Source of the DNA: Desulfobacteraceae bacterium
GTDB taxonomy: Bacteria > Desulfobacterota > Desulfobacteria > Desulfobacterales > Desulfatirhabdiaceae
DNA length: 6,453 nt
Assembly: GCA_027325475.1 (NCBI GenBank)
Contig: DAIEFO010000133.1
Location: 1-6,453, forward strand
Direction: 5' to 3'
Shown: in pieces, positions 6,283-6,453 of the stretch
Layout of the letters: the number at the start of each line of letters is the position of its first letter
Numbering within the stretch: position 1 is the stretch's first letter
Program-made: the position numbers and the translations under genes
Notes under the pieces: generated by a model
Database searches by the model: none
What the model was told of the DNA's origin: nothing
Seen by the model: the letters and a program-made list of their open reading frames with translations, nothing else

Positions 6283-6453
6283 ATATAAAAGACGCATCTC
6301 AAACTTCGCGAATCGGTCGTTTTTAAGGGGCTTCATCTCAACGATCACCCGGGTGTTTCTGAACGCTCTATGGCGCTGTTTGGTCTTGCAGGTTTGTCGG
6401 GGGTCCGTTCAATACTACGCTGAAAACGGTGACGCCTTACCTCAGTTGTTCAA

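Larger units (their letters stand above)
6203..6453. other. Non-coding right end; no supported gene
   Basis: No reading frame here has a convincing start, ribosome site and recognisable protein. It contains two stem-loop structures just after the moaE-like gene (listed separately), a perfect 10-bp palindrome CACCCGGGTG at 6346-6355, and modest open frames on both strands. On the minus strand 6247-6408 is open, with an ATG at 6336 giving a 29-residue peptide ending NFNLPT. On the plus strand about 44 codons are open up to TGA 6421. Neither resembles a family I know. A gene could begin beyond the right edge. Confidence 0.5.

Noticed and set aside
6346..6360. GGGTGTTTCT at 6351-6360 also occurs on the minus strand at 951-960
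   Set aside because: Only 10 bp match and flanks differ; not enough to claim a repeat linking the two ends of the window.
1..6453. CRISPR array, tRNA, integrase or attachment site
   Set aside because: No regularly spaced direct repeats, cloverleaf or recombinase motif was seen on either strand.

Overview
The window looks like a chromosomal segment of an anaerobic Desulfobacterota (sulfate-reducer-type) bacterium. This is inferred from the style of the MobA protein and the short MoaE-like protein, and from the clustered acyl-CoA enzymes. There is no rRNA or other marker to fix the taxon. No tRNA, CRISPR array or intact insertion sequence was seen.

Layout. (1) Positions 1-852, minus strand: the N-terminal 284 codons of a protein cut by the left edge. 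It carries a PD-(D/E)XK-type (Cap4/DUF4297-like) nuclease domain and appears to be entering a P-loop NTPase domain exactly where the window stops, so it is a probable defence gene. (2) 853-1068: a short non-coding stretch holding most of a 20-bp inverted repeat (19/20 match) that bounds a 137-bp segment. (3) 1069-5062, minus strand: a probable three-gene transcription unit read right to left. It consists of a crotonase of the dienoyl-CoA isomerase (ECH1) type, an alpha-methylacyl-CoA racemase-type family III enzyme, and a membrane-anchored GH17 beta-1,3-glucan enzyme with a large polytopic C-terminus. A near-consensus sigma-70 promoter (TTGACA-17-TATAAA) precedes the crotonase. (4) 5214-6202, plus strand, divergent from (3): mobA and a short moaE-like gene overlapping by ATGA. 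(5) 6203-6453: no convincing gene, but a hairpin and a long imperfect palindrome.

How the genes work together. The crotonase and racemase are 20 bp apart and keep all the catalytic residues of their subfamilies, so they probably act together on unsaturated and/or methyl-branched acyl-CoAs. The GH17 gene lies 53 bp further on and is chemically unrelated; it may simply share the transcript. mobA and the moaE-like gene serve molybdenum or tungsten cofactor maturation for anaerobic respiratory or redox enzymes. The nuclease gene beyond the inverted repeat is the most accessory-looking part, and this repeat-containing gap is a plausible boundary between core and accessory DNA. I did not find a clearly new system fully contained in the window; the best candidate is the truncated nuclease-NTPase gene at the left edge.
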